This document shows, in pieces, positions 9,679 through 19,800 of a stretch of DNA of 64,000 bases. Each line of letters starts with the position of its first letter. Within the stretch, counting starts at the first letter, position 1. Under the pieces are notes generated by a model. The model did not search any database. It worked only from the letters and a program-made list of their open reading frames with translations, and was not told where the DNA came from. Position numbers and translations under genes: made by a program. Source of the DNA: Calditrichota bacterium (GTDB taxonomy: Bacteria > Zhuqueibacterota > Zhuqueibacteria > Thermofontimicrobiales > Thermofontimicrobiaceae); assembly GCA_013152715.1 (NCBI GenBank), contig JAADFU010000125.1, forward strand, positions 48,450-112,449. Direction: 5' to 3'.

Positions 9679-10094
9679 TTTTTCGTCTCCTAAATATATT
9701 TTGCGCTATTAATGTCCTCTAAAATAATGGATTAAAATAACAAAGTCAAGCGACAAAATGAATTTTGCTATCTGTACAAGAAAAATAAATTCCTGTTTTA
9801 GAACTAAAAAATTCCAAATTCAATAGATTTGTGAAGGTTAAAGAAAAATGATGGCTTTGTTGCATAAATTGGAGAAATTTCACACAGGAAGAAGCACACA
9901 ATTTGCATCCCAAACAAACAAATGCGCCAGAGCGTGCATCCGGCAAAATTTCAATAGCCAAAGCAGAAAGATGTAGCCCACCGTTGGTGTCCTACATCTT
10001 TATTTAATCGGGACAAATTTAGAATTCGGCGCGCGGCATTCGGAATTTTGAATTTTTAAATAGCGCGTCCGATAATCAGTCGATCCTAAAATGA
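9679..10094. other. Intergenic region with one hairpin and no convincing gene
   Basis: Holds the presumed promoter of the decarboxylase gene on its left and, at 9967-10001, a hairpin serving the lipoprotein operon that ends at 10095. A 71-codon minus-strand frame (9746-9961) is not supported by composition, start signal or similarity. Confidence 0.5.
9967..10001 (-). terminator. Probable terminator of the sigma factor-lipoprotein operon
   Basis: Perfect 10-bp stem AAAGATGTAG/CTACATCTTT with a 15-base loop that can itself pair CACC with GGTG. It lies about 94 bases past the stop of the PD40-TPR lipoprotein gene. The T-tract on the minus strand is short, so it may act partly as a 3'-end stabiliser. 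Confidence 0.55.
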
Positions 10095-12146
10095 TTACTG
10101 CTGCAACTGAAATATTTTCTGCCACACGCGCGCTTCATTGGGAGCGTCGATCAGAGATTTTTTGTAAGCAGAAAGCGCTTGTTTTTTTCTTCCGTTCTTC
10201 GCGAAAGAATCCCCCATGAGTTCATAAGTCACTTCGCTTCCCTTGCCGTGTGGGAAACGGGACGTCAAAACTTCAAATAAAGCCCGGTTTTCAGGAGAAT
10301 CCTTGAAGCCTGTATATTTCAAACAAAGAGTCAGCAACGAGTTGTACGGCTCAACTTCGTTCTGGGAGACTGGCAGCAGGTTAGCGCTCTGCCGGAGTTT
10401 TTCTACGCAAAGAGAATATTTTTTTTGCTCGTACGAAAAAATTGCCTGCGCGAAAAACAAGTAGCTCTGCGAGACAGAATCCAACGGCGCGGCTTTCAGA
10501 AAACGGTCAATGGTAGACGAGCCAAGTTCAAATTGCCCCAAACGAGAATACGGAACGATAAAACTCCACACCATTTCATCGTATTTTTGGGAATTTTTCG
10601 CAAAATAGTGAGAAGCGAAATTGGCAAATTGATCGATAACCGCGTTGGCTCTGTCGTTCATTCCTGATCGCTGCAAGGCAAGAATGCTGCGCACAAAAGC
10701 GCCGTCTACCAGGGCGTCGGTCAGTTTCTCCAATTTAACCGAATCCGGTTTGTCGGGCTGAAATAGCTCGTCAATACCGAAAAAGTTTTCCAAATCGCCA
10801 GTACGCAGATTTAACCCCCAGTATTGATTCAAGAAGTGGATGGCTTTTTCATTTTTGCCTGTTGCCAGAAACTGATCTGCCGTGAGAAGATTTTCCTCAG
10901 TCGATTCCGGGAAAAAACGGACGTCGCCCAACGAATCGCTCACTGTCATCAAATAAACTTCTGACGCTAAAAAATTAGTCTTTGCAATCAAATAATACGC
11001 GCTTTTGCCCGAGACAGGATTTTCATTAATGCCAACCATGTTGTTTCCCATTTTTTTGAAATTTTTTCCGTCAAAACAAATGAGTTGGTGCTTAATCTCT
11101 TTCCCAGTGATGATTTCATTTAATTCCTTTTCGTCCTTTCTCGTCCCTGACAATTCTACCAGCGACTCCGGGTAACGAATGGTGAAATACAGTTTTCCCC
11201 GACTTTGCCAGCCAAAATATTGCTGCACATTGTCAAACGTCAATTTTACCGTCTGGTTTTTTTGTGCGTCCACAACGAAAATGTTTCTCTTGTCATCGTC
11301 AGACACGACACAAGCAATTTTTTGGCCGTCAGGCGACCAGTCTATTTGTTCAATTTTCTGTTTTGTTTGAAAAACTCTCTTTGGATTTTTGCACTGAATA
11401 TCGGAAACGAAAATCTTGTTTTCTTCTGCCCCGCTTGTTTCATCCGAAATCGCAAAGCCAATTTGGTCTCCCTGCGGAGAAATTTTCAAAGCAAAGAGAT
11501 TCTCCGTTCGATAAATTTGTGTGGGACGCGAGTCGTCGCTTTTTGTCGTCCAGATTCCGTTCGACCGGCGGTCAGATGCGCCCTCCACCGAAAAAAGTAT
11601 CGACTTGTTTCGAGAAACCCAAACCGGCGAAATTTTTTGGCAACGTTTTTCAAAAATTATTTTTTTCGCTTCGCCAAAGGCGGAAATACTCAGTAGCCTC
11701 AATTTTCCGTTGCCCGTTTCTTCCACGAATAAAATTTGGTCATCCGGCGTTTCCCAGATCGGCGGAGATGTCGGCTGCAATGTTTTGTCGATTTTCCGCG
11801 CGGCAATTTTTCCGACAAACTGCGATTTTCCGCCTGCCATTTCATAAGTCCGGACTTCCAATTTCTCCTGCGCCGATTTAAGGTACATCAGAAATTTGCC
11901 ATCGGCAGACCATCGGAGAAATTGCGCCGAACGGACTTTTTCGTCAATCGGAATTATTTTTTCATTGGTTTTGTCCGCTTTGCTGACGTAAATTTTATTT
12001 GTCTGCAAATTGACAAACGCCAGATATTTCCCGTCCGGCGACCAGGCAATTTCGTTTCCCGTGACCGTAATTTCGTTGCACGCCGTCAAATAAAAAACAG
12101 CCACGAAAACAAGAGCAATTATTTTAATCAAATTTTTATTTTTCAT
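10095..12146 (-). CDS. PD40-propeller plus TPR lipoprotein
   Basis: A 683-residue lipoprotein: lipobox LTAC with Cys23 after one hydrophobic helix. Residues about 30-330 form a TolB-like PD40 propeller (IAWSPDGKYLAF, LRWSADGKFLMYL, IDWSPDGQKIACV). Residues about 410-683 are helical with TPR-like repeats, ending in MGDSFAKNGRKKQALSAYKKS. Cytoplasmic function is unlikely; it should be anchored in an envelope membrane facing the periplasm. It overlaps the upstream TPR lipoprotein gene by 11 bases and is the last gene of the ECF sigma operon, which suggests a role in sensing or maintaining the envelope. The substrate or partner is unknown. Confidence 0.75.
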   Translation of the reverse strand: MKNKNLIKIIALVFVAVFYLTACNEITVTGNEIAWSPDGKYLAFVNLQTNKIYVSKADKTNEKIIPIDEKVRSAQFLRWSADGKFLMYLKSAQEKLEVRTYEMAGGKSQFVGKIAARKIDKTLQPTSPPIWETPDDQILFVEETGNGKLRLLSISAFGEAKKIIFEKRCQKISPVWVSRNKSILFSVEGASDRRSNGIWTTKSDDSRPTQIYRTENLFALKISPQGDQIGFAISDETSGAEENKIFVSDIQCKNPKRVFQTKQKIEQIDWSPDGQKIACVVSDDDKRNIFVVDAQKNQTVKLTFDNVQQYFGWQSRGKLYFTIRYPESLVELSGTRKDEKELNEIITGKEIKHQLICFDGKNFKKMGNNMVGINENPVSGKSAYYLIAKTNFLASEVYLMTVSDSLGDVRFFPESTEENLLTADQFLATGKNEKAIHFLNQYWGLNLRTGDLENFFGIDELFQPDKPDSVKLEKLTDALVDGAFVRSILALQRSGMNDRANAVIDQFANFASHYFAKNSQKYDEMVWSFIVPYSRLGQFELGSSTIDRFLKAAPLDSVSQSYLFFAQAIFSYEQKKYSLCVEKLRQSANLLPVSQNEVEPYNSLLTLCLKYTGFKDSPENRALFEVLTSRFPHGKGSEVTYELMGDSFAKNGRKKQALSAYKKSLIDAPNEARVWQKIFQLQQ

Positions 12147-12843
12147 TTTCGAGCGTTCCTTTCTTCAAATCGTCAATGCGCGTTTTAGCGGCGTCAGACC
12201 ATGTGCTTTGGGGATATTTGTCCGTCAATTTTTGATAAAATTTCACCGCTTCCGTCGAATCTTTAATTTCAAATTGGTAAATTTCAGCAATGCGGAAATA
12301 GATTTCGTCGCGCAATTGCTGTTGAGGGTAGGCATTCAAAAATTCCTGATAGGTAGAGATGGCGCTGTGTGGATTTTTCTTTGTCAGGAAAATTTTCGCT
12401 TGTTCCAGATAACTCTGTACCGCTTTTTCGTTTGAAGGGAAAAGCCCCCGCAGTTGCTGGAAAATTTCCACCGCGTCGTTCGGGCGGTCGAGATTTGTCT
12501 GGTAAATGTGAGCTAGATTGTAAAGACCGTTGGCGCAAAGCTCGCTTTCCGGATAATTTTGCACTAACTTTTGATAGTAGTCCGCGGCATCTTTGAAGTG
12601 GCCAAAGAGTTCATTCAACCGCGCTAATTTAAAACACGCTGTTGCCGCCGCCTCGCTTTCCGGGTAGGTGATGAGTATCTTTTCGTAATCATTCTTGCAT
12701 TGGCTAATTTTTTCCGCGCAACTCAAAATGTCTCTTTCCAGGCTTTCCGCTTCTTTCAAAATGGCGTCCGGCGTCTCCTTGTGCTGGCAAAAAATAAAAA
12801 ATATTGCCCCCAGCAGAACAAAAAAAATTGCTGTCTTTTTCAT
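12136..12843 (-). CDS. TPR lipoprotein, BamD/CpoB-like
   Basis: A 235-residue lipoprotein (FIFC lipobox, Cys19) made almost wholly of tetratricopeptide repeats with the periodic pattern FKDAADYYQKLVQNYPES. Such proteins scaffold outer-membrane assembly (BamD) or the Tol-Pal/peptidoglycan machinery (CpoB), but length and sequence do not decide between them. It sits between the anti-sigma factor gene (51 bases upstream) and the PD40-TPR lipoprotein gene (11-base overlap), so translation of the two lipoproteins is probably coupled. Confidence 0.78.
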   Translation of the reverse strand: MKKTAIFFVLLGAIFFIFCQHKETPDAILKEAESLERDILSCAEKISQCKNDYEKILITYPESEAAATACFKLARLNELFGHFKDAADYYQKLVQNYPESELCANGLYNLAHIYQTNLDRPNDAVEIFQQLRGLFPSNEKAVQSYLEQAKIFLTKKNPHSAISTYQEFLNAYPQQQLRDEIYFRIAEIYQFEIKDSTEAVKFYQKLTDKYPQSTWSDAAKTRIDDLKKGTLENEK

Positions 12844-12894
12844 AATCGATTCCTTTTTGTTAATTTGATATTTTCTTAGCCAAACTCGTGGAAA

Positions 12895-13341
12895 CTAATC
12901 AGCAATATTTTTCAGTGCGCTAAATTGCGACGGATAATCCGGTTGATTTTCACTTCCGAAAACAGAAGCTGTGGCGCGATAATCGTTCAGGTTTTCGGTC
13001 CAGGAACGGGAAAAAAATGTTCCCCGAACGAGGAAATCGAGCCCCAGAACAAGAATCAGCGTTGCCGCAATCGCTAAAATGAGTCTGCGCGTTTGTTGAT
13101 TCCGATGAAAGTTTTTCCGCCTTGATCGGCGAAGTTTCTTTTGTAATTTTTCATCGAAATCGGCCGGCAAAGCGTCAAATTTCACCTGGTCCATGAGCCG
13201 AACGGTTTTCCGAAATTGCATTTCTGCCAAAAGGCAGCTTTCGCAGTGGCTCAGATGCCGGTGAATTTTTTTTACCTGTTCGGTATTTAGTTCACCGTAA
13301 ATATATGCTGACAAATACCGTTGCACATCATCGCATTTCAT
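12895..13341 (-). CDS. Zinc-finger anti-sigma factor
   Basis: A small protein beginning MKCDDVQRYLSAY with the zf-HC2 signature: first Cys near the N-terminus, then HLSHCESC. A basic stretch and one membrane helix (LILAIAATLILVLGLDFLV) follow, leaving about 45 residues outside. The start at 13341 is chosen because GAGG lies 8 bases upstream and the zf-HC2 domain begins there; a longer frame to 13377 adds 12 residues without a ribosome binding site. It follows the ECF sigma gene, which it should bind and hold at the membrane until a signal releases it. Confidence 0.87.
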   Translation of the reverse strand: MKCDDVQRYLSAYIYGELNTEQVKKIHRHLSHCESCLLAEMQFRKTVRLMDQVKFDALPADFDEKLQKKLRRSRRKNFHRNQQTRRLILAIAATLILVLGLDFLVRGTFFSRSWTENLNDYRATASVFGSENQPDYPSQFSALKNIAD

Positions 13342-13377
13342 GGTAAGCCTCATTAAATTTGGTTGCGGGTTTTGCAT

Positions 13378-13965
13378 TTAAAATTCAAACCCAGCCTGAT
13401 CGAGATAATTTTTTATTTTCAAAAGCGCGTGATGGACGCGAGATTTTACTGTGCCAATGGGGCAAGTCTGAATTTCAGCAATGTCGCGATAGGCCAGACC
13501 GTGATAATGACACAAAACAATCGCCTCGCGTTGATCTTCGGGCAATTGCCCGATGGCTTTTTTTAGCACTGATCGAATTTCTTTCTTTTCAAATATTTCC
13601 GCGGGATTTGAGGGATTCATTTCATCGCCGGCCGATTGTAGAGTTAAAAGTGAATCTGCTTCTTTTGACTCAGCCACCAGAGGCACGAATTGCCGTCCGT
13701 GATTTTTGCGAAAATGGTCAATGCAAATATTTTGCGCCATGCGCACTAACCACGAGTAAAATTTTCCGCTATTTTTGTATTTGTTTGCTGAATTGTACAA
13801 ACGGACAAAAACATCTTGCGTCAAATCGGCGGCTAACTCTCTATTTTTCGTTTTCATTAAAATGAATTGAAAAATCGCATATTTGTAACGTCCCACAAGT
13901 GCAGAAAAAGCAGCCTCGTCGCCGGAAAGAAATAATTGAACCAGTTTTTCATCGCTGATTGTCAC
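13378..13965 (-). CDS. ECF-family RNA polymerase sigma factor
   Basis: A sigma-70 family ECF factor with region 2 (DLTQDVFVRLY, FYSWLVRMAQNICIDHFRK) and region 4 (LPEDQREAIVLCHYHGLAYRDIAE, then GTVKSRVHHAL). A GTG at 13965 is preferred because GGGAG lies 7 bases upstream; a longer frame to 14019 adds 18 residues with no ribosome binding site. The anti-sigma factor gene follows at once, then two envelope lipoprotein genes, the usual layout of an envelope-stress sigma operon. Autoregulation is likely but no ECF-type promoter could be assigned. Confidence 0.92.
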   Translation of the reverse strand: MTISDEKLVQLFLSGDEAAFSALVGRYKYAIFQFILMKTKNRELAADLTQDVFVRLYNSANKYKNSGKFYSWLVRMAQNICIDHFRKNHGRQFVPLVAESKEADSLLTLQSAGDEMNPSNPAEIFEKKEIRSVLKKAIGQLPEDQREAIVLCHYHGLAYRDIAEIQTCPIGTVKSRVHHALLKIKNYLDQAGFEF

Positions 13966-14032
13966 ATTGTTTCTCCCTTTCTCTAATATAAACAACGTGA
14001 ATTTTCTCAAATGGTTCAATCAAAAATAAAAA

Positions 14033-14065
14033 AAACCAGGCACAAAAAACACAAGCACCTGGTTT
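14033..14065 (-). terminator. Rho-independent terminator after trxB
   Basis: Stem AAACCAGG/CCTGGTTT with a 17-base loop. Read on the minus strand, the second arm runs straight into a T-rich tail (TTTTTTTTATTTTT). It lies about 27 bases past the thioredoxin reductase stop and separates that gene from the sigma factor operon. Confidence 0.85.
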
Positions 14066-14091
14066 CAAATCACAAAAAATATTTTTCAGAA

Positions 14092-15036
14092 TCACATTTT
14101 TCCGGGGTAAGCCTTTCCTTCCATCTCTGCGAGAAATTTATCGGCTTCCATTGCTGCGGCAGCGCCGGTGCCGGCAGAAGTGACTGCCTGGCGATAGATA
14201 TTATCCTGCACGTCACCCGCCGCGTAAACCCCTGCGACGCTTGTCCGTTGTCTGCCGTCGGTTTTGATGATGCCGGTTGCGTCCAATTCGATTTGTCCCT
14301 CGAAAAGTTTGGTGTTCGGAATATGACCGATGAAGATAAAAACACCGTCGGTTTCGACAACCGACTCTTTTTCAGTCTTAACGTTTTTGACCTTGATGCC
14401 GGTCACGCCAGCTTTGTCATCGCCGACGATCTCGGTAGCGACTGAGTCCCACACAAAATCAATTTTTTCGTTATTTTTCGCCCGCGTCTGCAAGCCAGCC
14501 TGGGCGCGCAGTCTGTCGCGTCGATGCACGATGGTCACGGAAGACGCGAATTTCGTCAAAAACAGCGCTTCTTCTACCGCGCTGTCGCCTCCGCCAACGA
14601 CCACCACTTTTTTCCCTCTGAAGAAAAACGCATCGCACGTGGCGCAGTAAGAAACGCCCCGTCCCACATATTCTTGCTCACCGGGAACATTTAATTTTCG
14701 CGGATCAGAACCTGTGGAAATGATAACGGTTCTGGCTTCGTACTCATTGTCGTAAGTTTTTATTTTTAATGGCTGCGCTGAAAAATCAACATCTGTAACT
14801 GTCTCAGTCACAATTCTGGCGCCGAATTTTTCCGCCTGATCGCGCATTTTTTCAAAAAGTTCAATCCCGGCGACTCCCTCCGGAAAGCCCGGAAAATTAT
14901 CAATAGCGTCAGTGATGGTGATTTGTCCGCCTGGCGTATCTCCGGCTAAAACCAATGGCTGCAATTCAGCGCGCGCCGCGTAAATGGCAGCGGACAATCC
15001 CGCCGGCCCGGTTCCGATAATAACCACATTCTCCAT
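14092..15036 (-). CDS. trxB: Thioredoxin reductase
   Basis: FAD/NADPH-dependent disulfide reductase of the low-molecular-weight type. N-terminal FAD motif VIIGTGPAGLSAAIYAAR, redox pair CATC (Cys131/Cys134), NADPH-binding VVVGGGDSAVEEALFL and C-terminal AAGDVQD. Reduces thioredoxin in the cytoplasm. The ATG at 15036 is preferred because the FAD motif begins at once and AGGAG lies about 11 bases upstream; a GTG at 15063 would add nine residues. No thioredoxin gene is next to it. It lies 68 bases downstream of the surface-protein operon and may be its last gene. Confidence 0.95.
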   Translation of the reverse strand: MENVVIIGTGPAGLSAAIYAARAELQPLVLAGDTPGGQITITDAIDNFPGFPEGVAGIELFEKMRDQAEKFGARIVTETVTDVDFSAQPLKIKTYDNEYEARTVIISTGSDPRKLNVPGEQEYVGRGVSYCATCDAFFFRGKKVVVVGGGDSAVEEALFLTKFASSVTIVHRRDRLRAQAGLQTRAKNNEKIDFVWDSVATEIVGDDKAGVTGIKVKNVKTEKESVVETDGVFIFIGHIPNTKLFEGQIELDATGIIKTDGRQRTSVAGVYAAGDVQDNIYRQAVTSAGTGAAAAMEADKFLAEMEGKAYPGKM

Positions 15037-15104
15037 AACAACATCTTCTCCTAATTCGTTCACATTTTCTCGTTAAAAAATCAGAGGAGTTAGACGCCGA
15101 CGAC

Positions 15105-15872
15105 TCAAAAAAGTTTCTGCAAATTGAGAGTAAATGCGCCGGAATAGCCATCCATTTGAAAATTCATCCGAAAAGAGCTTTCTGCTTGTTTTTTTATGTT
15201 TTTGTTGTACACATGCGTCTGCCACACCGCATCAATGGCGCTAATCAAATGATTTGCCAGAATACTGCCCAGAACCAGAACCGACCGATTTACGGCGCGG
15301 TCGCTGGCAATGCGCATCCGTTCGTAGCGCCGACGGTTGGCGTCAGAGTCCCAGTACCAAGAATAATCCGGGTCTGAGTACATTTTGTCGAAATGGCGCA
15401 TTCGCTGCTGCGCATCGTTGTACTGATCCACATCGTCGTAAAGCCCTAAATTGACAAAAAACTGCGACGGTTTTCCGTTGATGGAAGCGTTCGAATGATC
15501 CGCAGCGTAGGTTCGAGCGTCATTTTTTATCCATCTGCCATAGGTGCGAAACGAAAAATAGCCGACCCAGAGTGTAATTTCCGAAATCAGAAAAGCCTTG
15601 CCCAGATTTTTTTTGCCTAAATATCTTTCCCCTGATCCTGGCAAAATCAGCGAGCGAAACAGGGCTTTGCCTTTGTTTTTGTAAGCGATATCAGGGCTAT
15701 TTTCGCTAAATTTCTGCAAGTATCCCGCTTCACTTTTGCTTTGCGAAATCAGCAATTCGGACCGGGCTTGCTGCCACGGCGTTGGCTGGTACCAGGGATT
15801 TTCTTCGGCAAAAGAAAAGTTAGCCAAAAAAGTCACCGCCAGAAGCAGCGATATTCTCAAGTCTATTTTCAT
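15105..15872 (-). CDS. DUF5683-like membrane protein (paralogue A)
   Basis: About 255 residues with a signal peptide (MKIDLRISLLLAVTFLANFSFA). A conserved patch LILPGSGERYLGKKNLGKAFLISE leads into a hydrophobic helix, and a second helix occurs near ANHLISAIDAVW. The small-residue PGSGE motif and AIDA block resemble the DUF5683 family of FCB bacteria, whose function is unknown. It begins 4 bases after the stop of its paralogue, so the two are co-transcribed and may work together. A longer frame back to 15923 overlaps the upstream gene and lacks a signal peptide at its start. Confidence 0.65.
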   Translation of the reverse strand: MKIDLRISLLLAVTFLANFSFAEENPWYQPTPWQQARSELLISQSKSEAGYLQKFSENSPDIAYKNKGKALFRSLILPGSGERYLGKKNLGKAFLISEITLWVGYFSFRTYGRWIKNDARTYAADHSNASINGKPSQFFVNLGLYDDVDQYNDAQQRMRHFDKMYSDPDYSWYWDSDANRRRYERMRIASDRAVNRSVLVLGSILANHLISAIDAVWQTHVYNKNIKKQAESSFRMNFQMDGYSGAFTLNLQKLF

Positions 15873-15876
15873 TTTT

Positions 15877-16755
15877 TTACCAATTAAATTTAAGCGACAG
15901 TACCGGTTCCATGCGATCCACAAAATAGATTTGCTCCATGCGCAACGTTGTTTTCAGCAGCTGATTGTTGTGCATCTTTGCTGTCCAGGCGGCGTCGATG
16001 GCGCTCAGCAAGCGGTTGACCATGGCAATGGTGATGCCTCGGCGCGCCGTGTGGTACAAATTATTGCTTAGATCGCGCATGTCCATGTATTTATTAGCGA
16101 CTGTCAGCGTATCACGAACTTCTTGCATCTCTTCGTAAGTGTTAAATGAGAAATTCCGCTCCATGCCTTCCCAGCCAACGACAAATTCCGAATATTTTCC
16201 GAGCATTTCGTAGTACTGCTGCGTCTTTTTGCCGGCATCGATGAGTTCTAACATCGCCGGCGCGTGAGTGTATTTGTTCTCGCCGGTGAGTTCAATGAGA
16301 TTTTGTCCCTCGGTTTCGTACCAATTTTTCCATTTCAAAGGATCCCAGTGATCATCGGCAAATATTTCAAACTCACCTTCTTTTTTCGCGCCTTTTTGAT
16401 GGTAAACGCCGTAATAAGTCCAGGCTCCGACTTCTACGAGTAAGAACGCTGCGGCTTTCATTTTTGATCCGACAAACAATTCACCGGCGCCGGGAAGTAG
16501 CGCCGAAAAGAACAACGCCTTTTTTGGTAATTTGTATCCGGGAAGCCGTGCCAACTGCTGTTCTCTGGTGAGAGGTGTGGTGTCTTGCTGCGAATCCTGG
16601 AATGGATTAAAATAGGCGATTTGCAATTGCGTCATTTTGGAGGGCGATATCACGCCGGAATTGACAGCATGATCTTGAAATAAATCGCCGGCAATGAGCA
16701 AATTTGCAGCGCCCAGAAATAATAGTGTCAACAAAAGAGATGTGCGAAATTTCAT
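15877..16755 (-). CDS. DUF5683-like membrane protein (paralogue B)
   Basis: A 292-residue protein with a signal peptide ending near LLIAG. The block LFFSALLPGAGELFVGSKMKAAAFLLVE and the later RLLSAIDAAWTAK match paralogue A downstream, giving the same layout of a PGxGE turn, membrane helix, long polar region and terminal AIDA helix. The ATG follows GGAGAG. Function unknown; likely an inner-membrane or envelope protein linked to the surface operon. The intervening polar region (about 125-215) differs from that of paralogue A. Confidence 0.65.
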   Translation of the reverse strand: MKFRTSLLLTLLFLGAANLLIAGDLFQDHAVNSGVISPSKMTQLQIAYFNPFQDSQQDTTPLTREQQLARLPGYKLPKKALFFSALLPGAGELFVGSKMKAAAFLLVEVGAWTYYGVYHQKGAKKEGEFEIFADDHWDPLKWKNWYETEGQNLIELTGENKYTHAPAMLELIDAGKKTQQYYEMLGKYSEFVVGWEGMERNFSFNTYEEMQEVRDTLTVANKYMDMRDLSNNLYHTARRGITIAMVNRLLSAIDAAWTAKMHNNQLLKTTLRMEQIYFVDRMEPVLSLKFNW

Positions 16756-16896
16756 GTGAATCTCTCCTTTTGCTAATTGCGTTTTTTTCTTTGTGAATAT
16801 TTTCTAAAATTTCAAAAATTTTTCTCTGTGTCCTCTGTTTGCGCCGTAGGCGCATCCGCATCAGACGTGAATTCCGTGGCAAAAAAATTCAAAAAG
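16756..16896. repeat. Intergenic spacer with dispersed-repeat-like sequence and a small palindrome
   Basis: Contains a TCTCTGTGTCCTCTGTT run followed by a perfect hairpin TGCGCC-gta-GGCGCA, then GAATTCCGTGGC. The flanking words resemble intergenic filler repeats common in environmental bacterial genomes, here split by the hairpin. There is no gene. Confidence 0.35.
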
Positions 16897-19800
16897 CTAA
16901 TCCAGATAGCCGAACAAGACGCCGAAATAAAATCGCCATTCTTTACCGTAGTCCAGCCTCAAATTGGAAAATTTTTCAATTTTCGTGTAATTATCCAACC
17001 CGTAGGCGGCATTGACAAAGATGCGCGTGGGGAAATTGTAAAACGAAAACGCATCGAGCCGCAACTCGACGCCGACATCTTTCTTCCAATGGGAAAAATT
17101 GATTTTGTCTTCATTGAAGGCATTACCGTAATCGAAGAACATACCAGCGTACAATTTGTCGAAATAGAGATTGAAAAAACTGTAATCGATGTGCCGGAAA
17201 ATAGGGAAACGGTACGCAGTGCGGGTGATAATTTTTTTTCTGCCTTCGATGCTGTAAAACGGATAGCCGCGCAAACCGATCAGCCCGCCGGCGAAAAAAT
17301 TAAAAAATTCGTGCACGGGGCGATCGATCCAGCCGCCGATCAGCTCCAAATTCAGGGCATGATTGTATTTTCCCCACACCGTGAGATATTCTTTCCAATC
17401 CAGTTCAATCTTTGAATAGTTGTAATTGTCGTAAACCTCGGTCCAGGTGCCGTATTTGGTCAGTTTGAAATCATTGATAAATTTGTTAAATTCCTGCTGA
17501 AAAGTTACACTGACCGCCCTGCCTTTGGACGGATTGATTTCAGAAGTGCGCATGGGCATGACATTTCTGTAGTCCCATTTGAACTGCAAAGTTCTGCCAA
17601 TGAAATAGCTGTATTTTGTCGCCGGGAATTCAAATCCCTTGTATTTGTACTCCGGCTGCGTTCTCGCGCGATAGTGACTGTAAACGAACGCTGTACGCAA
17701 ATTCATGTCATCATTCAGCTTGAAATCCATACCCAGATCGACTTCCGTCAAATTGTAGCGATAATTGAAAGTCGTCGTTACAGTATCTGTGGGCGTCAGC
17801 GCCCAATCATCTTCTTCGGAGTGATGACGCGTTTGGTGATACGCTTCCAGGAAAATCGTCGGTGTGAACATACGGTAGGTCACCACGCCGAATAAATCGT
17901 AATCCATCTGCCGATTGATGGCAAAGCCGCCGAAAATATTGTATTTGTCCAGAATATCCGCCGAGTAAAAATAGGTTCCTAATTTTGTGGTTCCGTAATC
18001 GACCATCACCCGCGGGAAAAATGTGATCTTGCCGTAAGTCAAATTGTACGGCTTGGCTTTCAAATCCGGCAATTTTGAATCATCGTAATGGAGCGCGGCC
18101 GCGGCAATTTTATCCTGCACTGCCTGCGGCAGCAAATCGCTGCGCGACGCCAACAGCACATTGTCGTCGTAAGCGAGATATTCGCTGTTTTTCTCTGAGA
18201 CAGGTTCGGGATTTTCAATCAGAGCAATGTGATAGCCGCTGGCGTTGAAATGGCTGTAAAGCAAACGCCCTTGCGCGTCCACGGACGGCGTAAACGCGCC
18301 GCCGATGACATTCGTCCATTGCGTGATTTTTTTTGTTGCCAAATCAAGGGAATAAATATTGAAAATGCCGGTCCTGTCCCAGCTAAAATAGACACTCTTG
18401 CCGTCCGGCGAAAAAACCGGATCGCGCGCATCGTTGTCATCGGCAATGAGATCGAGATTTTCGCTGCCGTCCGCGGAAAGCACCTCCAACTTTCTGCCTT
18501 CGCCAGTGGAATAGTTGTAAATAATCATTTTTCCGTCGGGCGACCACTGCGGTTGAAAAATTTGCTCCCCATTTTCCAGCGCAAAAATTCTTTGTGTAGA
18601 TTTTTTCTCCAAGTCGTAAACAACAATCTGATTATTGCCGTCTTTGGCAGTGACTAAAACGACGCGTTTGCCGTCAGGCGAAACCTGGGGATAGCGCACC
18701 CTCAGATCTTTGGTCAGCCGTTTCTCTTTCTTTTTCTTCAAATCATATTCGTACAAATCGCTGTAATGCGAACCATGTTTGTTGGGGCCGGCAATGCGCG
18801 CGTAGAAAAGTTTTTTTCCGTCCGGCGACCAACTGGGAATCGTGCTAATCCCAGATTTGATAAATTTTGTTTTGTTTTTTTCAAAATCGTGAATGAAAAG
18901 GCCGGAAATCGAAATGTAATCCGAACCGCGATTGGAAATGAAAGCGAATTTTTTTCCGTCCGGCGACCACACGGGAAACAAATTTGCCAGCCCTTTGTCT
19001 TCAACCGGCTTTCCCACGACCCGATGCGCCAGAATCGACTGCACGCGGAAGCGGTACATTTCCTGCAAATATTCTTTCCAATTTCGATACAGTTCTTTCT
19101 CGCTGATGCCGGTTACTTTTTTGATCGCACCGTTTATTGTCATGCGCCACGGTTTGTGCATTTCGTGGAAAAGATCGTGCAGTGCCTGATAACCGTACTG
19201 ATTGACGATATATCTGACCAACGCGACACCGTGGTTGTAAAGTTTCTCGTTGCCGAGACTGGTTTTGCCAAACACGCCCATTTCGCTCAGTGTGAGCATT
19301 TTATTTTCCAGCACCGCCGTTCGTAAAATCATGTCACGATGCGTGTCCCAGTTGTCGTAATTGAGCGGCGGCACCTGAAATTGCGCCACGCCTTCCGCCA
19401 GCCAGTTGGGAATCACTGTCGTGGCAATCGGGTAAGAAACGATTTGATGCGGAAAGCCGTACAGCACGTAAGGATTTTTTTCCGGCTCATAACCCATGTA
19501 CTGAAAATAGAGCGCCGGCACTTTGCGCGACAATTTCCGCGCCGCGCCCAGCGAAATCATGTGCACAAACTCATGCGTCACTACATTGCGCAGCCAGTTG
19601 TGGTTGCCGCGCAGAATAAAATCCATCGGCGAAGCCCAGACTTCCACTTTGTTGTCGTAATAAAAAGCGGCGCCGTTGGAATAATCATCGTGATCGCGAA
19701 TAATGAAATGAATTTTTCCGTCCGGTTTGTAGTCGTACAGCGTCGTGATCGCCGGGTAAATGTCTTCGGCGATTTTTGCCACAACTCTCGCCGTTCGTTC

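Noticed and set aside
9746..9961. 71-codon minus-strand frame with two Cys pairs
   Set aside because: No ribosome binding site, low-complexity AT-rich sequence and no recognisable motif; probably chance.
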